This document shows positions 9,589-20,034 of a stretch of DNA of 64,000 bases, one piece after another (within the stretch, counting starts at the first letter, position 1; the number at the start of each line of letters is the position of its first letter). A model generated the notes under the pieces. It made no database searches and had not been told where the DNA came from. It was given only the letters and a program-made list of their open reading frames with translations. Both the position numbers and the translations under genes were made by a program. The stretch covers positions 150,684-214,683 of the forward strand of contig KV454012.1 of assembly GCA_001661245.1 (NCBI GenBank), given 5' to 3'. The DNA is from Pachysolen tannophilus NRRL Y-2460. Its lineage: Eukaryota; Ascomycota; Pichiomycetes; Alaninales; Pachysolenaceae.

Positions 9589-10091
9589 AACTCCTATTCA
9601 ATTGCTATATTAAATTAAACTTGAAGTAAATACTTCTATCAACTCTTTACCTCATAATTTGGACTCACATTTATGGTTAAAATAATGAATTAGTCACAAG
9701 CATCAAGTGATAAAATTGTTATCGTTTAATGGTAAAAATGCATCAGTAAGAATTCGTGAACTCCAGAAAAATCAAGAGAATTCTCTTTTCAATATGGAAG
9801 CGTGTCACTATAAGGAAAAACTCGTGTGTCGGCCAAGATATACATGTTTCCTCAAATTCACTGCATCACCCTACAATGCAATTTCTGTATCGTACTTCGG
9901 AATATTTCAATGCATTGCATGTAACCTGATCGCCGTACCATTTTAAATTAGATAGCGTTTGGCATAAATCCGTACAAGGTAGTGCATAAACAGACCAAAA
10001 CAGAAACGGCAGTCTTCCACCCAATTTCTTACGGTAACAGGTCAGATCTGTTGACTCATCCCGATTTTGTCCTTCACATTTATCTTCTGGA
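9589..10091. other. Intergenic region of higher complexity, no gene recognised
   Basis: This lies between the MFS permease start and the VPS11 stop. From about 9700 to 10090 the sequence is less AT-rich and lacks the homopolymer runs typical of other spacers here. The two open frames in it (9707-9946 plus, 9866-10144 minus) resemble no protein. It could hold a structured non-coding RNA. I found no tRNA, snRNA or C/D snoRNA signature. Confidence 0.5.
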
Positions 10092-13000
10092 TTAATTGAC
10101 AAAGTACTTTGGATCTTCCATGCCGCCTCTCCCAATGAAGTCACTGATGACTTTGAATCTGTCGTTTTTCACGTCTTCGTTTAAGGCATTGAGGAATAAG
10201 TCGTTTCTTTCACTGACTTCTTCCTGGTGTTGTCTTAAAGCGATAATTTCGTCCAATTCGTTAATACACTTTGGACATTTGTACTTGTTAATATTAGAGT
10301 GATCCCATGATGATATTACACTTTTCGTAGATCCATTTGCAATTGAAATGCTTAATGCATCATCCAATTCTGACTCATTTATGCACCTTAGATGATATGA
10401 ATGCTTGCATTTAAAATGTATTATTGGAAGTTCCAAATTAAGCCCACAACTATAACATTTTGTAGATTGCACAGTTACCGAATCGTTTAATAACGTATTG
10501 ATATTCAGCTTCAACTTACCGTTTTCTTCGGTATAGGACCTAATCAACTTATCATTATTATTCAATTCTCTTTTAGTGATTGCGACGTAATCTAGTAAGA
10601 AGTTTTTAACAAGACCTAATTTGCTTACGCTATTCAAAGATAAAATTTGGATCAATTCCAATGGTGTCAAAACTTTGTATTTTTTGATTTTATTCAAAAC
10701 ATAATCAAATTCTTCTTTGGTGATCTTGGAATATATTTTTTCCGATGAAGAGTAAAATTTGATTGCTAATCTGTATAATTCATTTTCTCTGTCACCATAT
10801 TTGTGTAAGATTTTGATACATTTATTTAGATCTTCATCAACTGCAGATGAGCGATATAGATCAATGACACTATTGCTTACCAAAAATTCATCTTCTTCAA
10901 CGTCGGGGTCGTTCAAATCAAATGCGTTTAATTGACAGATTAACAACAACAGATTAATATCAACCAATTCAGAGTCATTATATTTAACTAAATTTCTGGC
11001 CTTTTTCGACCATTCCTGTTTCTTAGCGATATTCTGTTCACTATTGTATAAATTCAAATAAATTTCAAAAAGAGTTATTATTAAATCCTTCTTGTCGCTC
11101 GGATCACCTTTAAATTTATCATAAGATAACAAGCAAGCTTCTAAAAATATGACAAATTCATTTTGGTTATTTATGAATGAAGAAAAAATTAACCTTGGCT
11201 TTGGTGGTAAATAAGTAAGCTGGTCTTCTTCCTGTTTCTGTTGCTGTTGCTCTTGTTCTTGCTGTTGCTGATCATCACCTGTTGGGCTTGGCGGAACACC
11301 TAGGTATGAAAGAAAAGTTTTATAACTCTGCAAAATGGGGTAACTTTCATCTTCTTTATTATTTGTTTCTTTATTTGTATCATGTATATGCTCTTTCTCG
11401 CTAGAGGTGAAAAATAAGTTTAAATCATCAATTTTTTCTGTCTTGAAATTTCCAGTAAAAATTTCAATCAATAATTTTGTCATTTCTATTGGCAAATGCT
11501 TCAATAGTATTTTAACTAAATTTGAGTTATCATCAAACAATAAAACACTTAATAATTCATTAATTTTCAAAGATTTTAAAAACACAATTGTTTTAGAAAA
11601 ATTGAAAACATCATTTATAAGGATATCAATGACTAAATTTAATTCATTAAAAATTATCAGTAATTTAGTAGCAGTATTGTAAGAGTTTGAATCTCTACAC
11701 AACTGAATAACTGTATTTAAATCAAATTGTTCACTATAATCAGCCATTCTATTTTCATGATTATGGTCTTTATTCAAAAATTTATCATCAATGAATTTCT
11801 CCAATGTTTCAAAATCTTTTAATTTTATGTAACAACACATCAATAACGTCAAATGATTTTTATTTGTTAAATTCAAGTTGAACATCTTAATTAAATATCT
11901 TATTAAATTATTTAAATTTTTATTATCTTTAAATTTATTTATTATTTCACTTGTATTTTGAGAATTTTTATTTAAACAAATTAAGAATTGATCCATTGAT
12001 TCATCATAATCTTGTTTCTCATATAAAAATTCTCCATATTTTAAATGAATATCATTAATTATGGATTTATCTAATTTATATTGATCTGCTAATTTTAAAG
12101 AAATTGGATATAAATTTCTTTGATTTATGATTTTTAATTCTTTTGTAATTGGTTTTTCAGTTAATTTATATAACATACCATCATTTGATAATAAAAAAAG
12201 TTCATTATTCCATTCAAAAATTTCTTTTACCGTTGAAGAGATTGATAAATTGAAAATAATTTGTTTATTTTTATAATCAAATATAACTAGTTTTGTTGTT
12301 GTTATAGTTAATGAAGATACTATTAATAAATAATTTTTATTAAAATTGTAAATCCTCTTTTTAGGTAAATCCAACTGAATAGTATCAATCTTTTGTCTTT
12401 CATTATAAAAAATAATACAATTTTCTAATCCAATTATTAATTCTTGTTTTAAAAAATTTAAAGCACAACAATTTAATTCACAACCAAAATTTTTTTCCAA
12501 GACATTATAAGTTGTCTTACCATTTGTTGGAATAGTCAAGATTTTATTTAATGTTGTTATAAATAACAAGCCATTATTTTGGAAAAAAACACCTGTTATT
12601 GGATCATTATTATTTTCATAAATTAATCTTTGTCTTGAACCTCTATCATGAATCAAATCACCTCTAATTAATATAACGTTCCCATTACCAAAACCAAAAG
12701 CCAATAAATTAAAATCAGAAGTCCAGTGGAAAGAAGTTATTGGGTAATTATTATTATCGTTTGTCACTAACACTTGTGAATGGAAAGAATGCTCATCTAT
12801 ATGTTTTTTATCCAGATTCTTATTCAATATTCTATCTAAATCCCAAATCTTTAACGAACTTGGTGACCCCAATTTTTCAGCTATAGAAACAATTAAATTC
12901 GTTTTCTTGATATGTAAAAGCTTAATTATACTATATGATAAATCATATGCATCGAATTGAGTTATCAACCTATAACTATTAAAATCAATTATTTTAATAG

Positions 13001-13154
13001 TAATATTTGAATTTATTATTAAATATTTTGGAGTCGAACATATACTAGATAGCGTCGGATTACTATATAATGAATCGGTAATGGATCCATAATTGGGATC
13101 TCTAATGGGCGTTATGTCAAAAAATTGAAACTGTCTATAAGAAGATAACGACAT
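10092..13154 (-). CDS. VPS11: Vps11/Pep5, core subunit of HOPS and CORVET
   Basis: Vps11 is a class C Vps core subunit shared by the HOPS and CORVET tethers at vacuole and endosome. The protein has 1020 residues, close to yeast Pep5 (1029). The N-terminal half looks like a beta-propeller (blades with SLKIWDLDRIL and FHWTSDFNLLAFGFGNGNVI). The middle is helical solenoid with LYEKQDYDESMDQFL. The C-terminal RING-H2-like finger begins near residue 898: CYSCGLNLELPIIHFKCKHS, then YHLRC and KCPKC. A Gln/Glu-rich insert lies near residue 635. The start ATG follows an AT-rich promoter that holds three CGGAGAA/TTCTCCG motifs. Confidence 0.88.
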   Translation of the reverse strand: MSLSSYRQFQFFDITPIRDPNYGSITDSLYSNPTLSSICSTPKYLIINSNITIKIIDFNSYRLITQFDAYDLSYSIIKLLHIKKTNLIVSIAEKLGSPSSLKIWDLDRILNKNLDKKHIDEHSFHSQVLVTNDNNNYPITSFHWTSDFNLLAFGFGNGNVILIRGDLIHDRGSRQRLIYENNNDPITGVFFQNNGLLFITTLNKILTIPTNGKTTYNVLEKNFGCELNCCALNFLKQELIIGLENCIIFYNERQKIDTIQLDLPKKRIYNFNKNYLLIVSSLTITTTKLVIFDYKNKQIIFNLSISSTVKEIFEWNNELFLLSNDGMLYKLTEKPITKELKIINQRNLYPISLKLADQYKLDKSIINDIHLKYGEFLYEKQDYDESMDQFLICLNKNSQNTSEIINKFKDNKNLNNLIRYLIKMFNLNLTNKNHLTLLMCCYIKLKDFETLEKFIDDKFLNKDHNHENRMADYSEQFDLNTVIQLCRDSNSYNTATKLLIIFNELNLVIDILINDVFNFSKTIVFLKSLKINELLSVLLFDDNSNLVKILLKHLPIEMTKLLIEIFTGNFKTEKIDDLNLFFTSSEKEHIHDTNKETNNKEDESYPILQSYKTFLSYLGVPPSPTGDDQQQQEQEQQQQKQEEDQLTYLPPKPRLIFSSFINNQNEFVIFLEACLLSYDKFKGDPSDKKDLIITLFEIYLNLYNSEQNIAKKQEWSKKARNLVKYNDSELVDINLLLLICQLNAFDLNDPDVEEDEFLVSNSVIDLYRSSAVDEDLNKCIKILHKYGDRENELYRLAIKFYSSSEKIYSKITKEEFDYVLNKIKKYKVLTPLELIQILSLNSVSKLGLVKNFLLDYVAITKRELNNNDKLIRSYTEENGKLKLNINTLLNDSVTVQSTKCYSCGLNLELPIIHFKCKHSYHLRCINESELDDALSISIANGSTKSVISSWDHSNINKYKCPKCINELDEIIALRQHQEEVSERNDLFLNALNEDVKNDRFKVISDFIGRGGMEDPKYFVN

Positions 13155-13574
13155 TGTTTTCGTTTTAACCGCCCTTTGTATTAAAATATAATATAATATA
13201 TTATAATAATAGATATCTATATTGCTAGCTTAATTAATATATATACAATACATATATATAAAAATATATGTGTAAAAGAAAAAACCCCAAAATCTTCTCC
13301 GAGCTGGAGACGAAAATAAACAAATCCGGAGAAACCAAACTTCTCCGTCAGGAATATTATATATATTTACATAGATATATATATAGAAATATATATATAT
13401 ATCTGAGTATAGATAGATGTATATATTATCATTTCAAAATAATCAGTTGACAGTTAACCGATCCTCACTTTTGTAGGAAATAAACTTGTATAAACTAAAG
13501 AAAAAAAAAAAAAGGAAAAAAGTAAGCGCCCAAAAATACAACAATACATTAACTAGCAAAAACTTAAAATCAAT
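13155..13574. other. VPS11 promoter / DUF1748 3' region
   Basis: This stretch holds TA-rich tracts and three copies of the heptamer TTCTCCG/CGGAGAA (13295-13301, 13327-13333 and 13341-13347, the last two facing each other). The short frames here look spurious. Confidence 0.6.
13289..13347. promoter_or_regulatory. Cluster of TTCTCCG / CGGAGAA motifs
   Basis: One forward motif sits within AAAATCTTCTCCG at 13289-13301. A facing pair CGGAGAA/TTCTCCG follows at 13327-13347. It lies 135-195 bp upstream of the VPS11 ATG. The same 13-mer and motif arrangement recur at 33812-33884. The binding factor is unknown. Confidence 0.4.
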
Positions 13575-13865
13575 TCATCTACCGATGCTGTCGACAATAT
13601 CTCCCACATTCTTCTTAACGCTATCTTTCAAATCATCAACATTTCTAATCCTCCTCTGTGTAAAGTATCCACTACGCCTCAACGAGGAAACAAGGTAATC
13701 ATATGACAGTTCTCCTAAAGCTAAATATCTATTCAATAGATGCCTGATATCCATGGAATTAAACTCATTGGTATTAAAAGTCAATCCACTTGATTTATGA
13801 ATCGACGCAAGCAATATCGATATTAATAATGCATCAAACGAATAATGGAATAATTTACCAAACAT
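13575..13865 (-). CDS. DUF1748 family small membrane protein
   Basis: This 96-residue protein starts MFGKLFHYSFDALLISILLA. It continues with a STG-like KSSGL, a conserved YLALGELSYDYL and SGYFTQRR. This is the pattern of the fungal DUF1748 family (hydrophobic N-terminus, LGE-x3-D, SGYF). The function is not established. One membrane segment is predicted at residues 10-24. The basic C-terminal 25 residues extend beyond the family core. Divergent from the BED-finger gene, with a 768-bp spacer. Confidence 0.75.
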   Translation of the reverse strand: MFGKLFHYSFDALLISILLASIHKSSGLTFNTNEFNSMDIRHLLNRYLALGELSYDYLVSSLRRSGYFTQRRIRNVDDLKDSVKKNVGDIVDSIGR

Positions 13866-14633
13866 TCTTCACTATATACCCTCTTTCATTATATATAACA
13901 AATCTATTCTATTTTTTATTTCTATTCTATTTTTTCTATTTTCCCCTTCTATCAGCGTGCGATAAATGAACCCATCTTAAGTCCTACTGACACGCGTTCA
14001 CCTTTTTTGTTTACTACCACCAAGATCTGCCAAAATTTGTTTTCTGCCATATTTTTATATATATAAAATATATATAAAAATATATAAAAATAGTGTGTGA
14101 GTGACCCGTAAAGTCGAAATTGGGAAAAATTATTTTCACCAAAAAAAGTCGAAACTTTGGCTAAACTCTCGGATAAGGGAAATTGACGGAAAACGGTTTA
14201 CAAGAGCACAGAATATACATAACTTGGATGATAAAAGATTAGATGTTTAATATTTTTAAAAATAATTATTTATATAATCTGTTGGAATAGTTATTAGACA
14301 CTTAACCTTTTTTTAATTTTTTCTTTATTTTTTTCAGCTCAGCAGGAGAGATTTTTCACCTGTTAATTTTATTTTGTTGTTTTTCTTTTGTTCCGTCACA
14401 TCATTCCGACCGCTTTTTTCCGTCTTAGTAACGACCGAAAGATTTTGAAAAATTCCAAATTCGAAATTTTCAAATTCGTATAAAAGGGCCGACAAATTTC
14501 CGGAATAAAACTAGATTTTAACCGTAGGGTTAATTTATCACTTTATACATTACATACAAGTACAGTAAAATAGATTTAAATTTATTGTTGAAGTTAGTTT
14601 AGTTAGTTTTCTGATGGGATTGATGACACGGAT
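13866..14633. promoter_or_regulatory. Divergent promoter, DUF1748 gene / BED-finger gene
   Basis: This 768-bp spacer has a strong TATA box, TATAAAAG, at 14479-14486, 148 bp before the BED-finger ATG. It also contains ACCGAAAG/CCGTC-type sequences upstream and a TA-rich inverted tract near 14055-14095. A short uORF (14614-14637, MGLMTRI) ends in ATGA, overlapping the main start at 14634. Confidence 0.6.
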
Positions 14634-14637
14634 ATGA
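14614..14637 (+). promoter_or_regulatory. uORF overlapping the BED-finger gene start
   Basis: ATG GGA TTG ATG ACA CGG ATA TGA runs for 24 nt. Its TGA overlaps the main ATG as ATGA. This arrangement could limit or couple translation of the downstream gene. Confidence 0.45.
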
Positions 14638-15716
14638 ACAATTACGATATTTCAAAGAATTCGGATACTATTGAGAATACGCTTTCGCAGGCCTTGAATC
14701 ACTATCATCACCAAGGTGTTCAATTGCTGGGGTCTAGAGGCCCAATGCAAATACCTCAGCAGCACTCTCTGCATAACGTTAATTCTCAAAATCAACAACA
14801 CACACAGTCTAATCAGCAAAGAGTGATTCCTCCAACGGCAATTTCTTCACCACAGAATCCACAGGGTGGAACAACGGGAACGGGAACTGGGACGGTAACT
14901 ACACCTGCTGCTGCTGCGGCTGCGGCGGCCGCCGTCGCAACAGCAGCCGCAGCCGGTTCTGGTGCTGGTTCCGGTTCTGGTACTGGTACTGGTGGTTCAG
15001 GTTCAAGTTCAGGGTCAGGGCCAGGGTCTGGTTCAAGTTCTGGTTCAGGTGCAGTGCGTACTACTAGTGCTCCTGCAGGAAGTGTTCAATCAAGTTCAAC
15101 AAACCCTGCAACAAGTTTACCGTTAAATGCATCTTCAACCACTGCTGTGAATACTCATCATCATAGGGTTAATAAACCGGGACAAAAATTTGGTGCAAAG
15201 AAAAAATCATGGGTTTGGAATTGGTTTGTACAAGATCATACCGATCCAAATGTTGCCATATGTGATCAGTGTGGGAAAGTAATAAGAAGATTACCAAGTG
15301 ATAAAGGTTCTCCCAAGAAATTATCTGAACATTTGAGAACTCACAAGATAGATAAAGAGACTGTTAACCCAAGAAGAGACCAAATGATAGGTGGAGGTCC
15401 AACAAATACAGGTACAAGTAATTCTTTGAAAACGGTTAATCCAGGAGGTTTGGGTCATCTACCTCAACATTTATTAAACGAATTTGACGTGTCACCATAT
15501 TCCCAAATCAAATTTCATAAAGATATAATGAAATTTTTAACAGATAATAAATTACCAATTAGCGTGGTGAAATCTTCATCATTTAGACAAATGGTTTTCA
15601 CTTTAAGACCAGAATCCGTTGAAGATTTAAACGAATTGAATAATATCTATGCTTCCTTGATGGAAGTATTGAAAAATAATGAAAATAAGGATGACGCTAA
15701 TAACAGCTGGTTATAA
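14634..15716 (+). CDS. BED-type zinc-finger protein with hAT-like C-terminus
   Basis: The protein has 360 residues. Residues 1-180 are low complexity: Gln/His-rich, then a long Ala run and Gly/Ser repeats. A BED-type finger follows: KKKSWVWNWFV, then CDQCGKVIRRLPSD and LSEHLRTHKI, giving paired aromatic residues, C-x2-C and H-x-x-x-H. The last 80 residues (HKDIMKFLTDNKLPISVVKS, then FRQMVFTLRP) resemble the start of hAT transposase cores, where a helix with LPfs-V-(E/K) precedes F-x-x-(L/M). The catalytic domain is absent, so this looks like a transposase-derived DNA-binding regulator and not an active element. It has a TATA promoter and a uORF. I do not know a named orthologue. Confidence 0.7.
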   Translation: MNNYDISKNSDTIENTLSQALNHYHHQGVQLLGSRGPMQIPQQHSLHNVNSQNQQHTQSNQQRVIPPTAISSPQNPQGGTTGTGTGTVTTPAAAAAAAAAVATAAAAGSGAGSGSGTGTGGSGSSSGSGPGSGSSSGSGAVRTTSAPAGSVQSSSTNPATSLPLNASSTTAVNTHHHRVNKPGQKFGAKKKSWVWNWFVQDHTDPNVAICDQCGKVIRRLPSDKGSPKKLSEHLRTHKIDKETVNPRRDQMIGGGPTNTGTSNSLKTVNPGGLGHLPQHLLNEFDVSPYSQIKFHKDIMKFLTDNKLPISVVKSSSFRQMVFTLRPESVEDLNELNNIYASLMEVLKNNENKDDANNSWL

Positions 15717-16091
15717 TATATTTAAGGAGTTACTTTTTTTTTTCTTTTTCCTGTTTTTCTTTTACCAAGTAATATATATGTTATTTTAAAATTATCAATA
15801 ATAAATAGAGGTAAACCTTAAAGTTATATATATAACTTTTGACATAGTTGAATCAAGATCATAGCTAAAAGAAAATTAAGTTTAGTTACCTTCATCCCTA
15901 TTCTATCGTTCTAAAGCAATCGGTCCCTTTCCGGTACACAAAATTTAAACATTATTTTTCAGTCTTTAATTTTTTCCTTTTTTTTTTTTTTTTATATATC
16001 TTATTTTATATTTTACTCCTATCATTCTTTAAATCAGGTTATTCAAATTTTATTTAATTAAACATACACAAAACATATACAGATAGATGGA
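15717..16091. other. Convergent 3' spacer
   Basis: AT-rich spacer between the stops of the BED-finger and C2H2 genes, with T-runs at 15730-15770 and 15975-15995 suitable for transcript ends. No gene seen. Confidence 0.6.
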
Positions 16092-19000
16092 TTAACTATA
16101 AGAAATAGGAATATTAGTCTTTTGTCTCTTAGCCAGTGAATCTGTGTTTGATTTTGCAGATAAATCATCATCATTATTGCTACTATTGCTAAATGAACGA
16201 TAGGTTAAACTTGTAGCTGCAATAGGGGGAGCAACGACGCTATTGCCATTGCTATTGCTATTGGTTTTCTCATTTCCAACAGAACTAGATATTGGTGGTA
16301 AATGGTAACCTCTAGTAGTGGTTGATAAATTTGATAGTGAATGGTGATCTCCATTTGTTGCAAATTTATTATCGCTTCTGCCTGTATTATAACCATTTTC
16401 ATGATCATTATGATTGCTACTACTATTATTAATATTATTATCGTTATTATTTCTATATTTGAAACTTGAACTATCAATCAAATTCGAAGAAATATTTTTG
16501 GAAGCTGATCCATTGGGCAAAATTGGCGGTAAAATTATTTTCTGCTGGCTGTTTGAGTTTTCGTTAAATTGGTTACGATTTTTGATAGTCAATGATTCAT
16601 TATGTTTCAGTTGCAATTGACTTAAGGAACTATTATGATCATGAGGCGCTCCATAAGCACGATCAAAAATTAATTTCGGTGGGATTTGATGTTCTCTAGT
16701 GTTTATAATATTGTTATTGTAGAGACCAGAATACTGATGATGATTGTTTATGTAATTAGCATTTTGATTGTTATCATATACCATTCCAGATGGTTTTGTT
16801 TGAGCAGAAATAGGAGACGAGGCACCACAATTGTCTTTTGCTAAACGAGGTTTTTCATCTATACATGAACTGCTGCGCTGACGTGCAACGGGATGATCCA
16901 ATACAGGTGAAGATAATGATGTCTCAGTTCCAGTCGGTATAAATGAATGAGTAAAAGTTTCAGGATCTCTTAGATCTAAAGTTTCGTAAATTTGTTGCAT
17001 TGCTTTCTTAAGGCCTTTGACAAAGTTTTTAAAAGAATCCAAATTCTCGTTTTTTTCTTCAATTAATAAATTGATATTACTAACAGCAGGATCTGCAACA
17101 AAAATATTTAACCAATTAATTAAAGCGATTTCAAAATTTTTTAGATAATGATAATATTTCAAGTCTTGACTTAAAATCTTAGATAATGGAGGATATTCAA
17201 TTGGTGTTTTAAAATCCAGATCAATTTGCAAATCAGTAGTAATATTTTTAGATCTAATTTTTTCACTGTTTGAAATAAATTCAGCAACGTTAATACTGTT
17301 ACTTCTCCTTTGAAATTTAGTGTTACGATCAACATTATTATCCAGATTGTGCTTACGTTGTTCAATAAGTTCAGATGCAACATTGATCCCAGCTTCATCA
17401 AGAAAATATAAGATAACACCTAATATAGGATTTTCTAAAAAACTTTCCAAACTTAATATTAAACTGTCACTACTATTATAGCTTCCACTTGTCTTGAATG
17501 AATCATTGCTCAAATTGAATAACCGATATCTATAATTAACCAATATTCTAATAATTGTCAAGAAATTTTCAATTAAAAATCCAATTATTAATTTTTTACT
17601 TGAAGGTAAACTTAAAAAATTTTTACAATCAACCAAAGTATTGTTTAAATTAACAAATGATAGAGCAAGTGTAGGCAACATAGTGACACCAATATTATTA
17701 TTAATGATGAATGTACTAGGGAATGGTTGTTCAATAAAATTTGTAATGTTTTTCGTAATATCATCAACGGACAATATTTTAGTATCATCATTTCTCAAGT
17801 TGATATAATCCTGTAATATGAAAGGTCTTCTCAGTATACGTTCACCTTTGTTATTAAATTCATCTCTGGCTTGATAATTAAATTCTTTTAAAGTTAAACT
17901 TAACATTATCCAATTGAATTGATCTTTTGGTAAGAAAAGATAATTTGAAATTAAATCCACAAATTTCAAAGGACAATTTATCATAATTTTTCTTTTAACC
18001 AATATTAACATATTTAAAAATTGAATATATGGCAAATTATTGATTAATTTATTACTGACAGTCCAACTTCCTTGATGATCATTTTTAGAAAAAACAGTTA
18101 AATTTTGAACACCATCATTCAATAGACCAATAGTTTGACTAATATTAAATTGATTATTTTGTTGTTGATTTGCAGAATCATTATTTTCAAAACTAAAAGA
18201 TTTATTTGCCAAAATTATTGAATTATGCAAAAAATTTCTATTACCAGAGAAAAAAGATGTAGTTACCACAGGATAAGAAGTTGATAATTTATCAAAATGT
18301 GTAACATTACAATCTTTATCAAGCATTATTCTAAACTCATTGAGTAAACTATTAATAATTATTCGATCAATTAAACCCAATTTTTTAAATAATTTTGAAC
18401 CACTTGGTTCACCGTTAATGTCTTTATTATATTTGTATAAATTGGCACTAACGGTTAAATTTTTTAAAACATCTGCTAATGAATAACTATGAACTTGACC
18501 ATCTTCAATTGGTAATATTTTATTCAATAAGAATGAATGTAAAATACTAACTGGCAGTTTATGTACATATGAATATTGTGAAATTATTATAAAAGCATGC
18601 CAATAATTAAGTCTAACTGGGAAAATTCTTTCAGATAATTGATAAATTGTTAAAGGTACACCATTATTTAAAACTTTCCCCTCATTTAATATCTGTGTGA
18701 TTATAACATTATTTAAATAAGCAAATAAAGTATCTATATCCACAGCGATATTTTCTTTTAAAAAAATTTGATCAAAATAATTATCAAAATAATCGAAATA
18801 AACATAACAAAGCATTATAACATTTTCCACAAATTCATCTATATTTTCACTATTATAATCTATTGAATCACTGTTTATCTTATCCATTATTATAGACCAA
18901 CTTTTATTGAACAACTTTATTGCATCTGTTATACAATTATTTTCATTTGCTCCAACGCATAATATTATATAAAGTAATTCATTACGTTCTGTCAAATTAA

Positions 19001-19948
19001 TAATTCTATCAAATTTAAATAATGGTAAAATATTATGACATCTTGTTGCATAAATTAAAAAATAATTACAAAGTGGATTTGTAATTTGATATGGATAAGT
19101 CAAATAATTAAATTTTTTACACAATGTTAATACTGAAATAATATTTTTTTCTGTCAAGATATTTTGTGGAATATTACTTGTTGATGGTTGTTTTATTGCC
19201 TTCAAGATATCGGAGTTGTCTATGGTATATCCAGTAGCCGCCAATGCCAACGCAGAAGAAGAAGATGAAGAAGATGCTGAAGACAGGGAATATGTTTGGT
19301 GGTGTGAGTTCTGTGAGTTCTGCTGGTGTTGCAGTGACAGTGCACCTGGCGGCGCTCCTGATTGTGCACTCGATTGCGCTCCTGATTGCGCTCCTGTCAG
19401 TCCTGGCACTCCTGGCACTCCCATTGACCCCAGCGATCCAATCCTAGCAGAAGGAGAATTCACTCCATCATTAATCAATGTTGTAACTGAAAAAACTTTC
19501 CCAGTTCCATTTGAATTCAGATTCATACCACCACCATTCATTTTAGCATCAAGTACTGTTGAATGAATAAACCCCTGATCATTCAAATGACCATTCATTC
19601 CACCGCTACCACTACCACTACCACTACCATTACCATTACCGCCGTTATGACTATTACTTTTAAGTGTAACGCCATGTACTGTACGACAATGTCTTTGTAA
19701 AAGGTCTCTTCTTGCAAAAGCGCTTGAGCAAATCTTACAATCAAAAGGTTTTTCTAAATAAATAAAAAAAAAAATAAAAATAAAAAAAGTTAGTATTCGA
19801 TAAAAAATAATTTTTTTAATCCCATCAAGAAATAATAACTTCATCACTTACCCTTGGTATGAATCTTTTCGTGACGTAACCTGTGCTCATGTCTTGAAAA
19901 ACAACGAGCACAAAAAGAACAAATATGTTTCTTTGGAGTTGGACCCAT
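16092..19948 (-). CDS. Two-finger C2H2 transcription factor with fungal regulatory domain (Rsf2/Tda9-like), spliced
   Basis: Exon 1 is 19852-19948 and exon 2 is 16092-19753, giving 1252 residues. Finger 1 (C10, C13, H26, H30) is wholly in exon 1. The intron cuts the linker, and splicing gives HTKEKPFDCKIC with finger 2 (C38, C41, H54, H59). A Gly/Ser/Asn-rich spacer follows, then a large helical region (about residues 240-900) like the fungal regulatory domain of Zn-finger factors. It contains LNYWHAFIIISQYSYVHK and FNWIMLSLTLKEF. The tail is Asn/Ser-rich. Yeast Rsf2, Tda9 and Klf1 relatives share two N-terminal fingers, HTKEKPF, and lengths above 1000. Unspliced, the frame would start with a meaningless hydrophobic peptide read through the intron. 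Confidence 0.82.
19754..19851 (-). other. Intron between zinc fingers 1 and 2
   Basis: This 98-nt intron has donor GTAAGT, branch TACTAAC (complement at 19789-19795) and acceptor TTTAG. It is phase 1 within a Glu codon of the inter-finger linker. Confidence 0.92.
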
Positions 19949-20001
19949 AATAAAAGAAAAATACCCCAAAAAATAAAATGAAAAAAAAACAAAACCAAAG
20001 A

Positions 20002-20034
<33 letters not shown>

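Noticed and set aside
9866-10144. 92-residue minus-strand frame between MFS permease and VPS11
   Set aside because: No family likeness, overlaps the VPS11 3' end in another frame, and ends without clear coding character. The DNA region is noted as possible non-coding RNA instead.
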